Assembly (NCBI GenBank): GCA_963810615.1
Contig: CAWEOA010000008.1
Span: 992,001 to 1,056,000, forward strand
Source: JARRQJ01 sp963810615
Lineage (GTDB): Bacteria; Pseudomonadota; Gammaproteobacteria; DRLM01
Direction of reading: 5' to 3'
Length of the DNA: 64,000 nucleotides
Shown piece by piece: positions 43,022-51,680 of this stretch. Under the pieces are notes generated by a model. It did no database searches. It saw only the letters and a list, made by a program, of their open reading frames with translations, and was not told the DNA's origin. The position numbers and the translations under genes are program-made. Position 1 is the stretch's first letter; each line of letters begins with the position of its first letter.

Positions 43022-44086
43022 GTGAGTCAGTTATTTACCCCTTTGAAGATCGGTAAGGTCACTTTTCGCAATCGTATTTTCGTTTCGCCCATGTGCCAGT
43101 ATTCCAGCCGCGACGGCTTGCCGACCGATTGGCATCTGGTGCATTTGGGCAGCCGCGCGGTGGGCGGCGCCGGGATGGTGATGATGGAGGCCACGGCGGT
43201 GACGCCGGAGGGCCGCATCTCGCCCGACGATTCCGGGATTTGGTCCGATGCCCATTCCGAAGCCTTTAAACGCATCACCCGCTTCATCAACGAACAGGGT
43301 GCAGTGCCGGCTATCCAGCTTGCCCATGCAGGGCGCAAGGCCGCCACGGATCTGCCCTGGCGCGGCGGAAAACCGTTGGAAGAGGCAACCGGCGGATGGC
43401 CGACCGCGGCGCCCAGTGCTGTGCCGTTTGCCGACGGTTATGCGGCGCCGCGTGAGATGAGTGTGGCGGAGTTGGATGCGGTGGTGGAGTCCTTCGTCGT
43501 CGCCGCACGGCGAGCGCGTAACGCCGGCTTTCTCTGCGTCGAGGTGCACATGGCCCATGGTTATCTGCTCCATGAGTTTTTGTCGCCCCTGGCCAATCGC
43601 CGCGGCGATGATTATGGCGGGCCTCTGGAAAATCGCATGCGTATGCCGTTGCGTGTCGCCGCCGCAGTGCGCGAGGTGTGGCCGGCAGACCTGCCTTTAC
43701 TGGCCCGCATTTCGGCCACCGATTGGGTGGAAGGTGGTTGGGATGCGGATCAGTCCGTGGAGCTGTGCCGGCGCTTGAAGGAACTCGGTGTGGATATGAT
43801 CGATTGTTCCAGCGGCGGGATGATACCCGGGGTGACTATCCCGACCGGTCCCGGTTATCAAACACCCTTCGCCGAACGTATTCGCCGTGAAGCGGGCATC
43901 GCCACCGCTTCAGTCGGTTTCATCACCGCGGCGGAACAGGCCGAGCACATTCTGCGCACCGGCCAGGCCGATGCGGTGTTTCTCGCCCGCGAGATGCTGC
44001 GCGATCCTTATTGGCCGCTGCACGCGGCGGCCGCCTTACGCGTCGATGTCGAGTGGCCACCGCAATACCAACGCGCTAAGATCTGA
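43022..44086 (+). CDS. Old yellow enzyme family NADPH:flavin oxidoreductase (YqjM type)
   Basis: 354 residues from a GTG at 43022, preceded at eight bases by aaaggag; GTG at 43004 would include that site. A (beta/alpha)8 FMN enzyme that reduces activated C=C bonds. The opening LFTPLKIGKVTFRNRIFVSP, the FMN-loop MCQYSSRDGLPTDWHLVHLG with Cys of the YqjM subtype, AIQLAHAGRKA, the active-site VEVHMAHGYLLHEFLSPLAN (His pair) and the phosphate-binding FITAAEQAEHIL near the end are all present. The natural substrate is unknown; YqjM-class enzymes respond to electrophile stress. Confidence 0.93.
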   Translation: MSQLFTPLKIGKVTFRNRIFVSPMCQYSSRDGLPTDWHLVHLGSRAVGGAGMVMMEATAVTPEGRISPDDSGIWSDAHSEAFKRITRFINEQGAVPAIQLAHAGRKAATDLPWRGGKPLEEATGGWPTAAPSAVPFADGYAAPREMSVAELDAVVESFVVAARRARNAGFLCVEVHMAHGYLLHEFLSPLANRRGDDYGGPLENRMRMPLRVAAAVREVWPADLPLLARISATDWVEGGWDADQSVELCRRLKELGVDMIDCSSGGMIPGVTIPTGPGYQTPFAERIRREAGIATASVGFITAAEQAEHILRTGQADAVFLAREMLRDPYWPLHAAAALRVDVEWPPQYQRAKI

Positions 44087-44123
44087 TCTTGTCTATCCCA
44101 TCGGCATCATGAGAGATGCGAAC

Positions 44124-44402
44124 ATGAAAGCTACCGCTGAATTACAGGTCGTGCCTATCGGCGAGGGCGTCTCCGTTCGCCGCGAAATATTGCAGGTCGT
44201 GGGATTGCTGAACAAGCGCGATTTCCTTGTGGAGACTCATGCCTCAGGTACTAATATTGAAGGGGACTTGAATGAGATTCTCGCCGTGGTGGGCGAGATA
44301 CACGCGATGTTGCATAAGGAAGGCTGCGTGCGTCTGGTGAGTTATTTGAAACTGGAGACTCGCACCGATAAGGAGCCGACGCTGGTTGGCAAACGGCTTT
44401 GA
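44124..44402 (+). CDS. MTH1187-family thiamine-binding protein
   Basis: 92 residues from the ATG at 44124, 37 bp after the oxidoreductase. It matches the DUF77/MTH1187 fold: VQIGEGVSVRR-like opening (VVPIGEGVSVRREILQVV), FLVETHASGTNIEGDLNEIL and AMLHKEGCVRLVSYLKLETR. Members bind thiamine in ferredoxin-like oligomers. The exact role is unsettled. It abuts the next frame (stop tga in ctttgaggg), suggesting a shared transcript with both neighbours. Confidence 0.9.
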   Translation: MKATAELQVVPIGEGVSVRREILQVVGLLNKRDFLVETHASGTNIEGDLNEILAVVGEIHAMLHKEGCVRLVSYLKLETRTDKEPTLVGKRL

Positions 44403-44422
44403 GGGACAGAGGGGATCAGCGC

Positions 44423-45268
44423 TTGACAACGGTGTTGCCCAGTCTGGATTTGAGCGGGCCGCTGTTGACCTTGAGCGAGCACGAGGGATTGCGCGGGGCC
44501 CTGCAGGCCGGCGAGTCTCATTGCAAGTTCTCGCTCGATTTGGGCCGTTCGACGGAGGATATTGAGCTGCGCGCCGAGGGCTGGATCCGGCAAGGACAAT
44601 TATTTCCCTACCTCGATAATTGCAAAGATAGAACCATCTATTACTGGACGGACGGTTCGTTCGAGCCCGTGTCGCGCTACACGACTGCATTGATCAAGCT
44701 GGTGCCGACCCAGTGGGGCCCGCCGACCTTCGAGATCGACGGCATCAAGATGCTGCCCACGGCGCAAATTTCTCCTTATGAGGATGCGCAACGCAAGGTT
44801 GCGCTGATTCAACCGCGGGGTAAGGTGATTCTGGATACCTGCGGCGGCCTGGGGTATTTTGCCGCGTGGTGTGTTGCGGGCGGAGCCAGGCGGGTGCTGT
44901 CTTACGAGAAGAACCCCGACGTGCTGTGGTTGCGGGGTTTGAATCCCTGGTCGCCCGATGCCGATGATGTATTGAGTTTAAGCCTGGGTGATATTGGCGA
45001 ACTGATCGAATCGTTGCCCGATGCCGCGGTCGATGCCGTGTTGCACGATCCACCGCGCTTCGGCATCGCCGGCGAACTGTATTCCCAGGTTTTTTATGAT
45101 CAACTGGCCAGGGTATTGAAGCCCAAAGGTAGGCTGTTTCACTACACCGGTTCTCCTAACAAGTTGACCAGCGGTCGTGATGTGCCCAATGAAGTCGCGA
45201 AGCGCCTACGCAAGGCCGGTTTCGTTGCGGAGTTGAGCGGTGATGGGGTGTTGGCAGTGAAGCGATGA
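44423..45268 (+). CDS. Class I SAM methyltransferase-like protein
   Basis: 281 residues from a TTG at 44423, seven bases or so after agagggga; TTG at 44399 would overlap the thiamine-binding gene. An N-terminal domain (about 1-115) precedes a Rossmann domain: ILDTCGGLGYFAAWCV is motif I, VLSYEKNPDVLWL the acidic strand, AAVDAVLHDPPRFG resembles motif IV with a DPP(R/Y) loop. This DPP pattern is seen in N-methyltransferases such as those modifying nucleic acids. No substrate can be named. Confidence 0.75.
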   Translation: MTTVLPSLDLSGPLLTLSEHEGLRGALQAGESHCKFSLDLGRSTEDIELRAEGWIRQGQLFPYLDNCKDRTIYYWTDGSFEPVSRYTTALIKLVPTQWGPPTFEIDGIKMLPTAQISPYEDAQRKVALIQPRGKVILDTCGGLGYFAAWCVAGGARRVLSYEKNPDVLWLRGLNPWSPDADDVLSLSLGDIGELIESLPDAAVDAVLHDPPRFGIAGELYSQVFYDQLARVLKPKGRLFHYTGSPNKLTSGRDVPNEVAKRLRKAGFVAELSGDGVLAVKR

Positions 45269-45330
45269 AAGGGCAGAGTTTATAGGCAAAGAGCAGTGGT
45301 GGCCGCATGTAGGCGCACCGTTTTGCGACT

Positions 45331-45380
45331 CTGAAATTTGATTTTACCCACTGGGCATGAATCGCTAGGCTCGAAATGAC
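45331..45380. repeat. Family A right arm with nested palindrome
   Basis: ctctgaaatttgatt, then the nested piece ttacccactgggcatgaatc (about 45345-45362), then gctaggctcgaaatgac. Confidence 0.6.
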
Positions 45381-45431
45381 ACAGAGGCATGCTAAAACTG
45401 ACAAATTTATCGGCTCTTCCTTAGCGATTTA

Positions 45432-45486
45432 TCCCCTCACTCCAGCCTTCTACCCTAAAGGGCATAAATCCCGGAGGGAGAGGGGG
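45432..45486. repeat. Family D repeat carrying the nested palindrome
   Basis: cccctcactccagccttc and cccggagggagaggggg are the D arms. Between them sits taccctaaagggcataaat (45451-45469), the palindrome otherwise found in families A and B. The rest of 45269-45628 has no gene. Confidence 0.7.
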
Positions 45487-45628
45487 CAACTTGGACTGGG
45501 AAGGTACAAATATGAAGTGGCTTAGAGTTTATACTGTGCAGTATAGGTCGGCGATCATATCTAGGACCGTCCGTGGCTACACAAGAGGTTTCATTCTTTA
45601 ACACGCAACAGAATAGCGGATAGTTTAC

Positions 45629-46318
45629 ATGGATCATAATCAAGCGCATCGTTCCCATCGTATCGGCTGGTTGCGCGCTGCGGTGTTGGGGGCCAATGAC
45701 GGTATCGTTTCAACGGCAAGTCTGGTGATCGGTGTGGCGGCCGCGCATGCGGCGCGCGGCGATGTCCTGCTGGCGGGTGTGGCGGGTTTGGTGGCCGGCG
45801 CGATGTCCATGGCGGCGGGTGAGTATGTCTCGGTCAGTTCCCAGGCCGATACGGAACGGGCCGATCTGGAGCTGGAGCAGAAACACCTGGATGATAATCT
45901 GGAGTATGAGCAACAGGAGCTGGCCGAGATTTATGTGGGCCGGGGTTTGGATGACGACTTGGCGAATAAGGTTGCCGAGCAATTGATGACCCATGATGCC
46001 TTGGGAGCCCATGCCCGCGATGAACTGGGGATATTCGACCAAGTCAGCGCGCGGCCGATCCAGGCCGCTCTGGCTTCCGCGGCCACGTTTTTCGTCGGCG
46101 CGGCGTTGCCGATCGCAGCGGCATTCATGGCTCCGGAAAGTCACCTGGTGACGGTGGTCGCTGGGTTGTCGCTGGTGTTTCTGGCGGTTTTGGGCGCGCT
46201 CGCGGCGCGCGCCGGCGGGGCGCGCATCAGCATCGGCGTGGCGCGGGTGACGTTCTGGGGTGCACTGGCCATGGCCTTGACCGCAAGCGTGGGGAATCTG
46301 TTCGGCGTGAAGGTGTAA
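45629..46318 (+). CDS. VIT1/CCC1-family metal transporter
   Basis: 229 residues. Opens IGWLRAAVLGANDGIVSTASL (TM1, with conserved Asp), then TM2 VAGLVAGAMSMAAGEYVSVSSQ with the family's GEYVSV signature. A cytosolic acidic helical stretch (about 70-135; DLELEQKHLDDNLEYEQQEL) that carries metal-binding Glu residues in VIT1 follows, and then three more helices. Family members move Fe2+ or Mn2+ out of the cytosol. No Fur-like site is seen in the upstream region. Confidence 0.9.
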   Translation: MDHNQAHRSHRIGWLRAAVLGANDGIVSTASLVIGVAAAHAARGDVLLAGVAGLVAGAMSMAAGEYVSVSSQADTERADLELEQKHLDDNLEYEQQELAEIYVGRGLDDDLANKVAEQLMTHDALGAHARDELGIFDQVSARPIQAALASAATFFVGAALPIAAAFMAPESHLVTVVAGLSLVFLAVLGALAARAGGARISIGVARVTFWGALAMALTASVGNLFGVKV

Positions 46319-46325
46319 CGCATGT

Positions 46326-47087
46326 CTATACCGGCTTGCGGTTTCTCGGTGTAAATTGCGCGCCGCCACTGTGTTTACGCGGGCTGGAGTTCGGCTTGCC
46401 TTGCGCAGCCAATAAACCACTTAGCTCCTTTTCCGTCAGATTGCGCCAATGGCCGACCCTTAGATTACCCAGCCGGATATTCATGATCCGGATGCGCTGC
46501 AGCCGCCGTACCTCGTAAGCGAATACCTCGCACATGCGCCGGATCTGCCGATTGAGTCCCTGCGTCAGGATGATGCGAAAGGTGAATTTGTCGACGCGGC
46601 TGACTTTGCAGGCCTTGGTGCGTTCGTCCAGAATCATCACGCCGCTGCTCATGGCGGTGAGGAAGGTATCGCTGAGCGGCTTGTCGACGGTCACGATATA
46701 TTCCTTCTCGTGATTGTTTTCCGAACGCAGCACGCCGTTGACGGCGTCGCCGTCGTTGGTGAGCAGGATCAGGCCCTCCGAATCTTTGTCCAGGCGGCCG
46801 ATGGGAAAGATGCGCTCCGCGTGGCCCACGAAATCGATGATGTTGCCGGCCACGTGCCGTTCGGTGGTGCAGGTGATGCCCACGGGTTTGTTGAGACAGA
46901 TATAGACGCGGCGTTTCTTGCGTACGCCGATCACGCGCTTGTCCACGCGCACTTCATCGCCTTCGTCGACCTGGCTGCCGAGTTCGGCGCGCCGGCCGTT
47001 GATGGTGACCCGCCCCCGGGCGATCCACTCATCCGCTACGCGGCGTGAGCATAGACCGCTCTCGCTGATGTATTTATTCAATCTCAT
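46326..47087 (-). CDS. rluF: 23S rRNA pseudouridine(2604) synthase RluF
   Basis: 253 residues. N-terminal S4 RNA-binding domain (1-60; LNKYISESGLCSRRVADEWI). The pseudouridylase core has the catalytic Asp in FPIGRLDKDSEGLILLTNDG. HEKEYIVTVDKPL and RQIRRMCEVFAYEVRRL follow in the RsuA/RluF subgroup order. It isomerises U2604 of 23S rRNA in E. coli. The basic C-terminal tail (SSPRKHSGGAQFTPRNRK) fits RluF. Convergent with the VIT gene, only 7 bp apart. Confidence 0.92.
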   Translation of the reverse strand: MRLNKYISESGLCSRRVADEWIARGRVTINGRRAELGSQVDEGDEVRVDKRVIGVRKKRRVYICLNKPVGITCTTERHVAGNIIDFVGHAERIFPIGRLDKDSEGLILLTNDGDAVNGVLRSENNHEKEYIVTVDKPLSDTFLTAMSSGVMILDERTKACKVSRVDKFTFRIILTQGLNRQIRRMCEVFAYEVRRLQRIRIMNIRLGNLRVGHWRNLTEKELSGLLAAQGKPNSSPRKHSGGAQFTPRNRKPV

Positions 47088-47306
47088 GGAAAGTCGGGCC
47101 GGCCTCGGACGGGTATGAAGCGCGGGTTGCGCCGCGCCTAGTTTAGCGTAACCGCCGGGCCTGGGGTTAAGGTGTAAACCCCAAATTAATCAGCGCGCCA
47201 CGCCGGCTGGGATTATACTGGGCGCCGAGTGGGGCGACCCGGTGGGGCTGGAGACTGTTATGTTTCCGCCCGGGTGACGCGGCGAGACTAATTTGACGGT
47301 GAGAGT

Positions 47307-47567
47307 ATGAAAATATTGGTGCGAAATCTGTCCCGTGAAACGACGGAAGATGAACTGCTGGCCTTGTTCAAGGCCCACGGCGACGTGCAGTACTGCAAGG
47401 TGGTGATGGATAAGGCGACCGGCAAATCCAAGGGCTTCGGTTTTGTCGAAATGCCCCGGGTCGGTGAGGCCAAGGTGGCGATCAAGGCGCTTAACGCCCA
47501 GGAGGTAGGCGGCAGTAGGATCCGGGTGAAGCGGGCGGAATTGAGTGAGGGTAAGGCCGGTGAATAG
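47307..47567 (+). CDS. RNA-recognition-motif (RRM) protein
   Basis: 86 residues forming one RRM. RNP2 is KILVRNLS and RNP1 is KGFGFVEM, with TTEDELLALFKAHGDV between them. Small single-RRM proteins of bacteria bind RNA and often increase in the cold. The start follows gacggtgagagt. The next gene, a VF530-type protein, starts 45 bp on, so both small nucleic-acid-binding proteins may be co-expressed. Confidence 0.93.
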   Translation: MKILVRNLSRETTEDELLALFKAHGDVQYCKVVMDKATGKSKGFGFVEMPRVGEAKVAIKALNAQEVGGSRIRVKRAELSEGKAGE

Positions 47568-47611
47568 CCGCCCCCACACTGGGCGCGCCGCTCATAGTAC
47601 GGCGTAAGGGC

Positions 47612-47845
47612 GTGAGCGATATTAGCCGGGTCAATAACCCGCTGCATGGTGTGACGCTGGAGATGATCCTGACGCGATTGGTGAAGCATTATGGCTGGCA
47701 GGAATTGGGGGCCATGATCAATATCAAGTGTTTCAATCAAGATCCCAGCATCAAGTCGAGCCTGAAGTTTCTGCGGAGAACGCCGTGGGCCAGAGAGAAG
47801 GTGGAGCGTTTGTATTTGCGCACACTGCCGGCCGGTGGTGACTGA
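47612..47845 (+). CDS. VF530 family DNA-binding protein (DUF2132)
   Basis: 77 residues starting at a GTG. Matches VF530/DUF2132: NNPLHGVTLEMILTRLVKHYGW, INIKCFNQDPSIKSSLKFLR and TPWAREKVERLYL. The Vibrio structure suggested DNA binding; the in vivo role is unknown. Its end overlaps the upstream region of the following hypothetical gene. Confidence 0.92.
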   Translation: MSDISRVNNPLHGVTLEMILTRLVKHYGWQELGAMINIKCFNQDPSIKSSLKFLRRTPWAREKVERLYLRTLPAGGD

Positions 47846-47939
47846 TACGCGGCGTGATCATCTCAACTTAACCGTGTCGTCTTGCTACGGTAAGGTAGAC
47901 ATGGGACCGGGGTTTGCAATGCAGATTCAGGGAGGGACG

Positions 47940-48335
47940 ATGAGTTCAGACGAGATTATCTGCAGTACCTTGTTCGAGGCGTTTCCCGCCTGGTCGTGGA
48001 GATGGGATGAGCGCTTTGGCGCTGTGTTGACTGAATTCGGTGCGGCTGATCAAGTGAAGGTCCGCGATGTCTTGAGAGGCCTTTTCGCCGCTGTGTGGGA
48101 TCAGTTTACTATTGATACGGCGCCGGACGCCGTGCAGGAAATGAAAAGTCATTTCGGTGGTCTGATGCCGGGGCAGCAGCTCTTTGGCTCCGGCCCCGGA
48201 CGGGAATGTTTTTTATGCTGCGCCTGGTGGCCCTGGGCTAATGGGGAAACCGTATCTCTGCGCATCGTGCCGGTCTTCGGAAAAGACCCGGGTGCGGAAA
48301 GTATCCGAAAATTCAAAGGACGCTTTGGCCTGTAA
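47940..48335 (+). CDS. Hypothetical protein
   Basis: 131 residues from the ATG at 47940, preceded by cagggagggacg; the frame is open to 47835 but the ribosome-binding site supports 47940. Contains a WSWRWDERFG block and a cysteine cluster (CFLCCAWWPW). No family recognised and no signal peptide. Downstream of the RRM/VF530 pair in the same direction, so it may be the third gene of that transcript. Confidence 0.62.
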   Translation: MSSDEIICSTLFEAFPAWSWRWDERFGAVLTEFGAADQVKVRDVLRGLFAAVWDQFTIDTAPDAVQEMKSHFGGLMPGQQLFGSGPGRECFLCCAWWPWANGETVSLRIVPVFGKDPGAESIRKFKGRFGL

Positions 48336-48386
48336 GGTGCACGGTCGGCGGCGCGTGCGGTTGGTAAGTAATGCAATGAGGTGGCG

Positions 48387-49076
48387 ATGATACCCTGGGT
48401 ATTGCTGGGCGAGGCGCGGGTGGCGATCGATGGCAAGCGGCTGTCGCTCCATCAACGCGACAGCGAATTTTCCATCAGGCTGGGCGGCGGCGGCGAGTTG
48501 ATGAACAGCCGCAGCCACGGTTCAGAGGAGGCGCTGGCGGAACTCGCCTGCGCGCGGGTGGCGGGGCGAGCTCAAGCCCATGTGCTGATCGGTGGATTGG
48601 GTATGGGATTTACGCTGGCCGCGGCACTGCGCGAGTTCGGTGCCGCGGCGCGGCTGACAGTGTGCGAACTGGTGCCGGAGGTGGTGGCCTGGAACCATGG
48701 ACCGCTGGGCGAGCTTGCCGGTCATCCGCTGCAGGATCCGCGCGTCACGGTATGCGAGGGCGATGTCGCGCGCTTGATCATGACGCAGCCGCACGCCTAT
48801 GACGCTATCCTGCTGGACGTGGACAACGGCCCGGAAGGTTTGACCCATGCGGGTAACGACTGGCTGTACGGCTGCGAGGGTTTGGCCGCGGCATACGCCG
48901 CCCTGCGTCCCGGCGGGGTATTGGCCGTGTGGTCGGCCGGCCGCGATCCGGCGTTTACCGGCCGACTGCTCAAGGCGGGTTTTGAGGTGGAAGAGCTGCG
49001 GGTGCGCGCGCGCGGTAAGCGCGGGGCGCGACACATTATCTGGCTGGCGCAACGGCCGGCGGCTGAGACGGTTTGA
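48387..49076 (+). CDS. Spermidine synthase-like methyltransferase-fold protein
   Basis: 229 residues from the ATG at 48387 behind atgaggtggcg; GTG at 48381 is an alternative. Rossmann core: HVLIGGLGMGFTLAAALREF (motif I, with G-G-x-G-x-G), LTVCELVPEVVAWN (acidic strand), YDAILLDVDNGPEGL (Asp where spermidine synthases hold the catalytic Asp) and AAYAALRPGGVLAVWS. The N-terminal beta domain of true spermidine synthase is short. This subgroup is usually labelled spermidine synthase-like; true polyamine activity is doubtful. Confidence 0.8.
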   Translation: MIPWVLLGEARVAIDGKRLSLHQRDSEFSIRLGGGGELMNSRSHGSEEALAELACARVAGRAQAHVLIGGLGMGFTLAAALREFGAAARLTVCELVPEVVAWNHGPLGELAGHPLQDPRVTVCEGDVARLIMTQPHAYDAILLDVDNGPEGLTHAGNDWLYGCEGLAAAYAALRPGGVLAVWSAGRDPAFTGRLLKAGFEVEELRVRARGKRGARHIIWLAQRPAAETV

Positions 49077-49120
49077 ACGCGGCCGGCTGCGCTAAAGGGT
49101 CGTAGTTTCCCACCCTGAGT

Positions 49121-49768
49121 TTATCGCCGTGAAAAGGAATAGACATACTGGAGCTGCAACAGTGTAAAGCGGCCGGCGGTGAACTCGCTGCTGCTGTCAC
49201 CGACATTATTGAAGCGTTCGGCGTCCAGGCGCAGTTGCCCGATGAGGCCGGGAAAACTGACGGCGCCGCCGATACCGAACATCAAGCCGGTCTTGACGTC
49301 GGAGCTGGAATCACACCACCACACATTACTGATGCAGGTTCGCTCTTCGTTGGTGGTGAGCGTTGGCCCCAATTTTCCGTATAACGAGAGATTTTTATTG
49401 AGCGGGGCGGTAAAGACGGCGGCCAGGGAAAACGCATCCGCCCGATTTTCTTCCCGTCCGGCGGGAAGAGTGGGGGCCGGCGCGGTGAAGCCGTGCATGT
49501 CATAGGATCCCAAATAGGTGTAGGCAAGTTCCGCGCCGATGTGTGGACTGAAACGATAACCGCCAAAGATCGACAGTGCTCCCGAATTGTCATTATGAGA
49601 GGTGATGTCAGTGATGCCGTAGTGCGTCAGCGTCGACGTGCCCGCCGAGGCATTCTGAGAAGCATCTTTGGCGCGAGCCAGCCCCAGGCCGGCGCCCACA
49701 TACCAATCGTCGGCATAGCCGGCTGGAGCCGTCAATAATGCCGCCATTATCACCACGATCTTTTTCAT
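49121..49768 (-). CDS. Outer membrane beta-barrel protein (OmpA/OmpW-like)
   Basis: 215 residues. The signal peptide is 1-19 (VVIMAALLTAPAGYA-DD). The rest alternates polar/hydrophobic strands typical of an eight-stranded barrel: WYVGAGLGLARA, ALSIFGGYRFSPHIGAELAY, FSLAAVFTAPLNKNLSLYGK and a terminal strand ending with aromatic-rich LLQLQYVYSFSRR. The loop with EERTCISNVWWCDSSSD contains a likely disulfide. Role unknown; surface-exposed channel or adhesin are possible. Confidence 0.85.
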   Translation of the reverse strand: MKKIVVIMAALLTAPAGYADDWYVGAGLGLARAKDASQNASAGTSTLTHYGITDITSHNDNSGALSIFGGYRFSPHIGAELAYTYLGSYDMHGFTAPAPTLPAGREENRADAFSLAAVFTAPLNKNLSLYGKLGPTLTTNEERTCISNVWWCDSSSDVKTGLMFGIGGAVSFPGLIGQLRLDAERFNNVGDSSSEFTAGRFTLLQLQYVYSFSRR

Positions 49769-50039
49769 GACCGTCCACCTCCTAATTTAATAGTCAGGCC
49801 GACGCTGCCGCTACGTTCCGGACTGCGGCAGCGTGAATGATGCTGAGAACGAAACGGGATTTGCCCTTTAAATAACTCTACTCCTTTTGGCTTAAGATGG
49901 GTCTATATCTGGGCTCAGATCTCGTGAACTTGGCAGTGTTATCCGGGGAATGGTCACTGTTCGACATCATGGGGCAGAGTACGGTTCAAGCTCAGATCCT
50001 AAATCGTTCGGAATCGATATGACACTACAATGCGGCGGG

Positions 50040-51086
50040 TTATTGTTCGCAAAAAGACGGTTGGGTCTGAGTGGCGGTCAATAGCTCGTCGCCGGACGGC
50101 AGGGCCGCGTGGGGATTCAATAGCCAGGTCTCGATGTCTGTGATTACCGTTGCGGCGTGCAGGTCGCGGGTGAGCATGTGGTAGCCGTCGGGATAATATG
50201 CCATGCGCCAGCGGCGTTGCTCGCCGCGGGGCAGTTTCTTCAGTATGGAGCAGACGGGTTGGGGCGGGATGATCTGATCGTGTTTGCCGTAGAGGATGAA
50301 GGCGGGCATGAGCAGCCGGGGGGCGGCCGTGTAGGCCCGGTCCATCAAGTCGGCGCTGCCATACAGCACATCGATGCGGGTGGCCTTGATGGTCAAGGGG
50401 TCGTCATGGAGGGCGCGCAACATTTTTGTGTTGTCAGACGGGGCAATGTGCAAGAACCCGCCGGTGACGGTCTCGGCGGGCATGATATGCGCGGCCAGCC
50501 AGAGACTTACGCGCTGCAGCAGCGGCATGGTGCCGCGCGCCCACACCGCCGGCGCGATCAGGATCATGCCGTCGATAGCGGGCGGTGTCGGCTGCAGGCT
50601 GCTGAGCAAAACCGCGCCGCCCAGGCTTTCGCCTATGGCGTACAGGGGACGATCGGGGTAGGCGCTGCACAACAGCTTGGCCATGGTGCGCATGTCTTGG
50701 GCCAGGCGCCGGCCGCCGTGCCACATACCGGCCGCCTGCGTTTCGCCGAAACCGCGCTGGTCATAGGCGTAGGTGACGATACCGTGTGCCGCGAGCGCGG
50801 GCCCGACGGCGGCGAAGGCGTGGCGGTAATCGTTCAAGCCGTGCAAGGCGAGCACCACTGCGCGCACCGGGGTGCCGTCGGGCGGCCGCCACACGCTTAC
50901 GGGCAACAGATAGCCGTCGGCCATGACGGCGTGATCTTGGTATAGCACCGGTGTCACGCTGTCCGGTAACTCAGGACGCGTGTAAGGTACGCTGCACGCC
51001 GCCAACAGCAGCATTCCCGCCACATACCATGCTGGATGGCGTAGAGTCGGGCCGGGAATTTTTGAGTGCGGCAATGAACAAGACAT
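50040..51086 (-). CDS. Alpha/beta hydrolase (monoacylglycerol lipase-like), lipoprotein
   Basis: 348 residues. The hydrophobic stretch WYVAGMLLLAACS gives a lipobox ending in Cys at about 32. Hydrolase signature: VLALHGLNDYRHAFAAVGPA (oxyanion HG), YDQRGFGET, nucleophile Ser in IGESLGGAVLL, LYGKHDQIIPP (Asp region) and DGYHMLTRDLH (His). The order matches Hydrolase_4 lysophospholipase/monoacylglycerol lipases. It would act on lipids at the inner face of the outer membrane; substrate unproven. Confidence 0.9.
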   Translation of the reverse strand: MSCSLPHSKIPGPTLRHPAWYVAGMLLLAACSVPYTRPELPDSVTPVLYQDHAVMADGYLLPVSVWRPPDGTPVRAVVLALHGLNDYRHAFAAVGPALAAHGIVTYAYDQRGFGETQAAGMWHGGRRLAQDMRTMAKLLCSAYPDRPLYAIGESLGGAVLLSSLQPTPPAIDGMILIAPAVWARGTMPLLQRVSLWLAAHIMPAETVTGGFLHIAPSDNTKMLRALHDDPLTIKATRIDVLYGSADLMDRAYTAAPRLLMPAFILYGKHDQIIPPQPVCSILKKLPRGEQRRWRMAYYPDGYHMLTRDLHAATVITDIETWLLNPHAALPSGDELLTATQTQPSFCEQ

Positions 51087-51371
51087 GGGTGATGGTTCCG
51101 GGCGCGACTGGACACAATGATCAGTGTGGTGCGCGTCATAAGACTGGAGACACGGACGATTATAGAGTAAGTTTTTCAGTGAGCGTGGAATTATGGCAGT
51201 GTGCCGCAGCGGTTCGGAGAAAATAAAGCAGTGCGTTATGCCTCCGTCATGTGGGTGCTCGCCACGCGCGGTTGATAGGAGTATCTTTAAGGCGCGTTGA
51301 GAAGGCGTCTTGACGATCTATATACCGGCGCCGACCGCTGTGGGGGCAGGCGAGAGCATGGGTGAGTGTTT

Positions 51372-51554
51372 ATGATCTTTAGAGTTTTTGTCAGTATGGG
51401 TCTATTGGCCCTTGGGTATTACGTCGGCCGGGAGATCGGTCGCGGCGAGCCCATTCGCAAAGAGCTAAAAGATTGGCGTGATGAAGAGACGCGCAAACAA
51501 GTCCATACCCGGGCGCATATGCCACCGCCATCCGCCGAAGATCCCAAACGCTAG
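51372..51554 (+). CDS. Small membrane-anchored hypothetical protein
   Basis: 60 residues from the ATG at 51372; a GTG two codons earlier is possible. One N-terminal hydrophobic segment (FRVFVSMGLLALGYYVGREI) is followed by a charged tail (RKELKDWRDEETRKQVHTR). No family recognised. It is 126 bp upstream of the dienelactone hydrolase gene. Confidence 0.6.
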   Translation: MIFRVFVSMGLLALGYYVGREIGRGEPIRKELKDWRDEETRKQVHTRAHMPPPSAEDPKR

Positions 51555-51680
51555 CGTGCTGTGACGCGACTTGCGATCATGAGCGAGAATCCTGTTCGTG
51601 AGTGATAAGAAGCTGATCGCTGCGCTGCTTGCTGGCTGAGACGCATTTCGTTCTTTGAAATTCATACTTAGGAATAAATC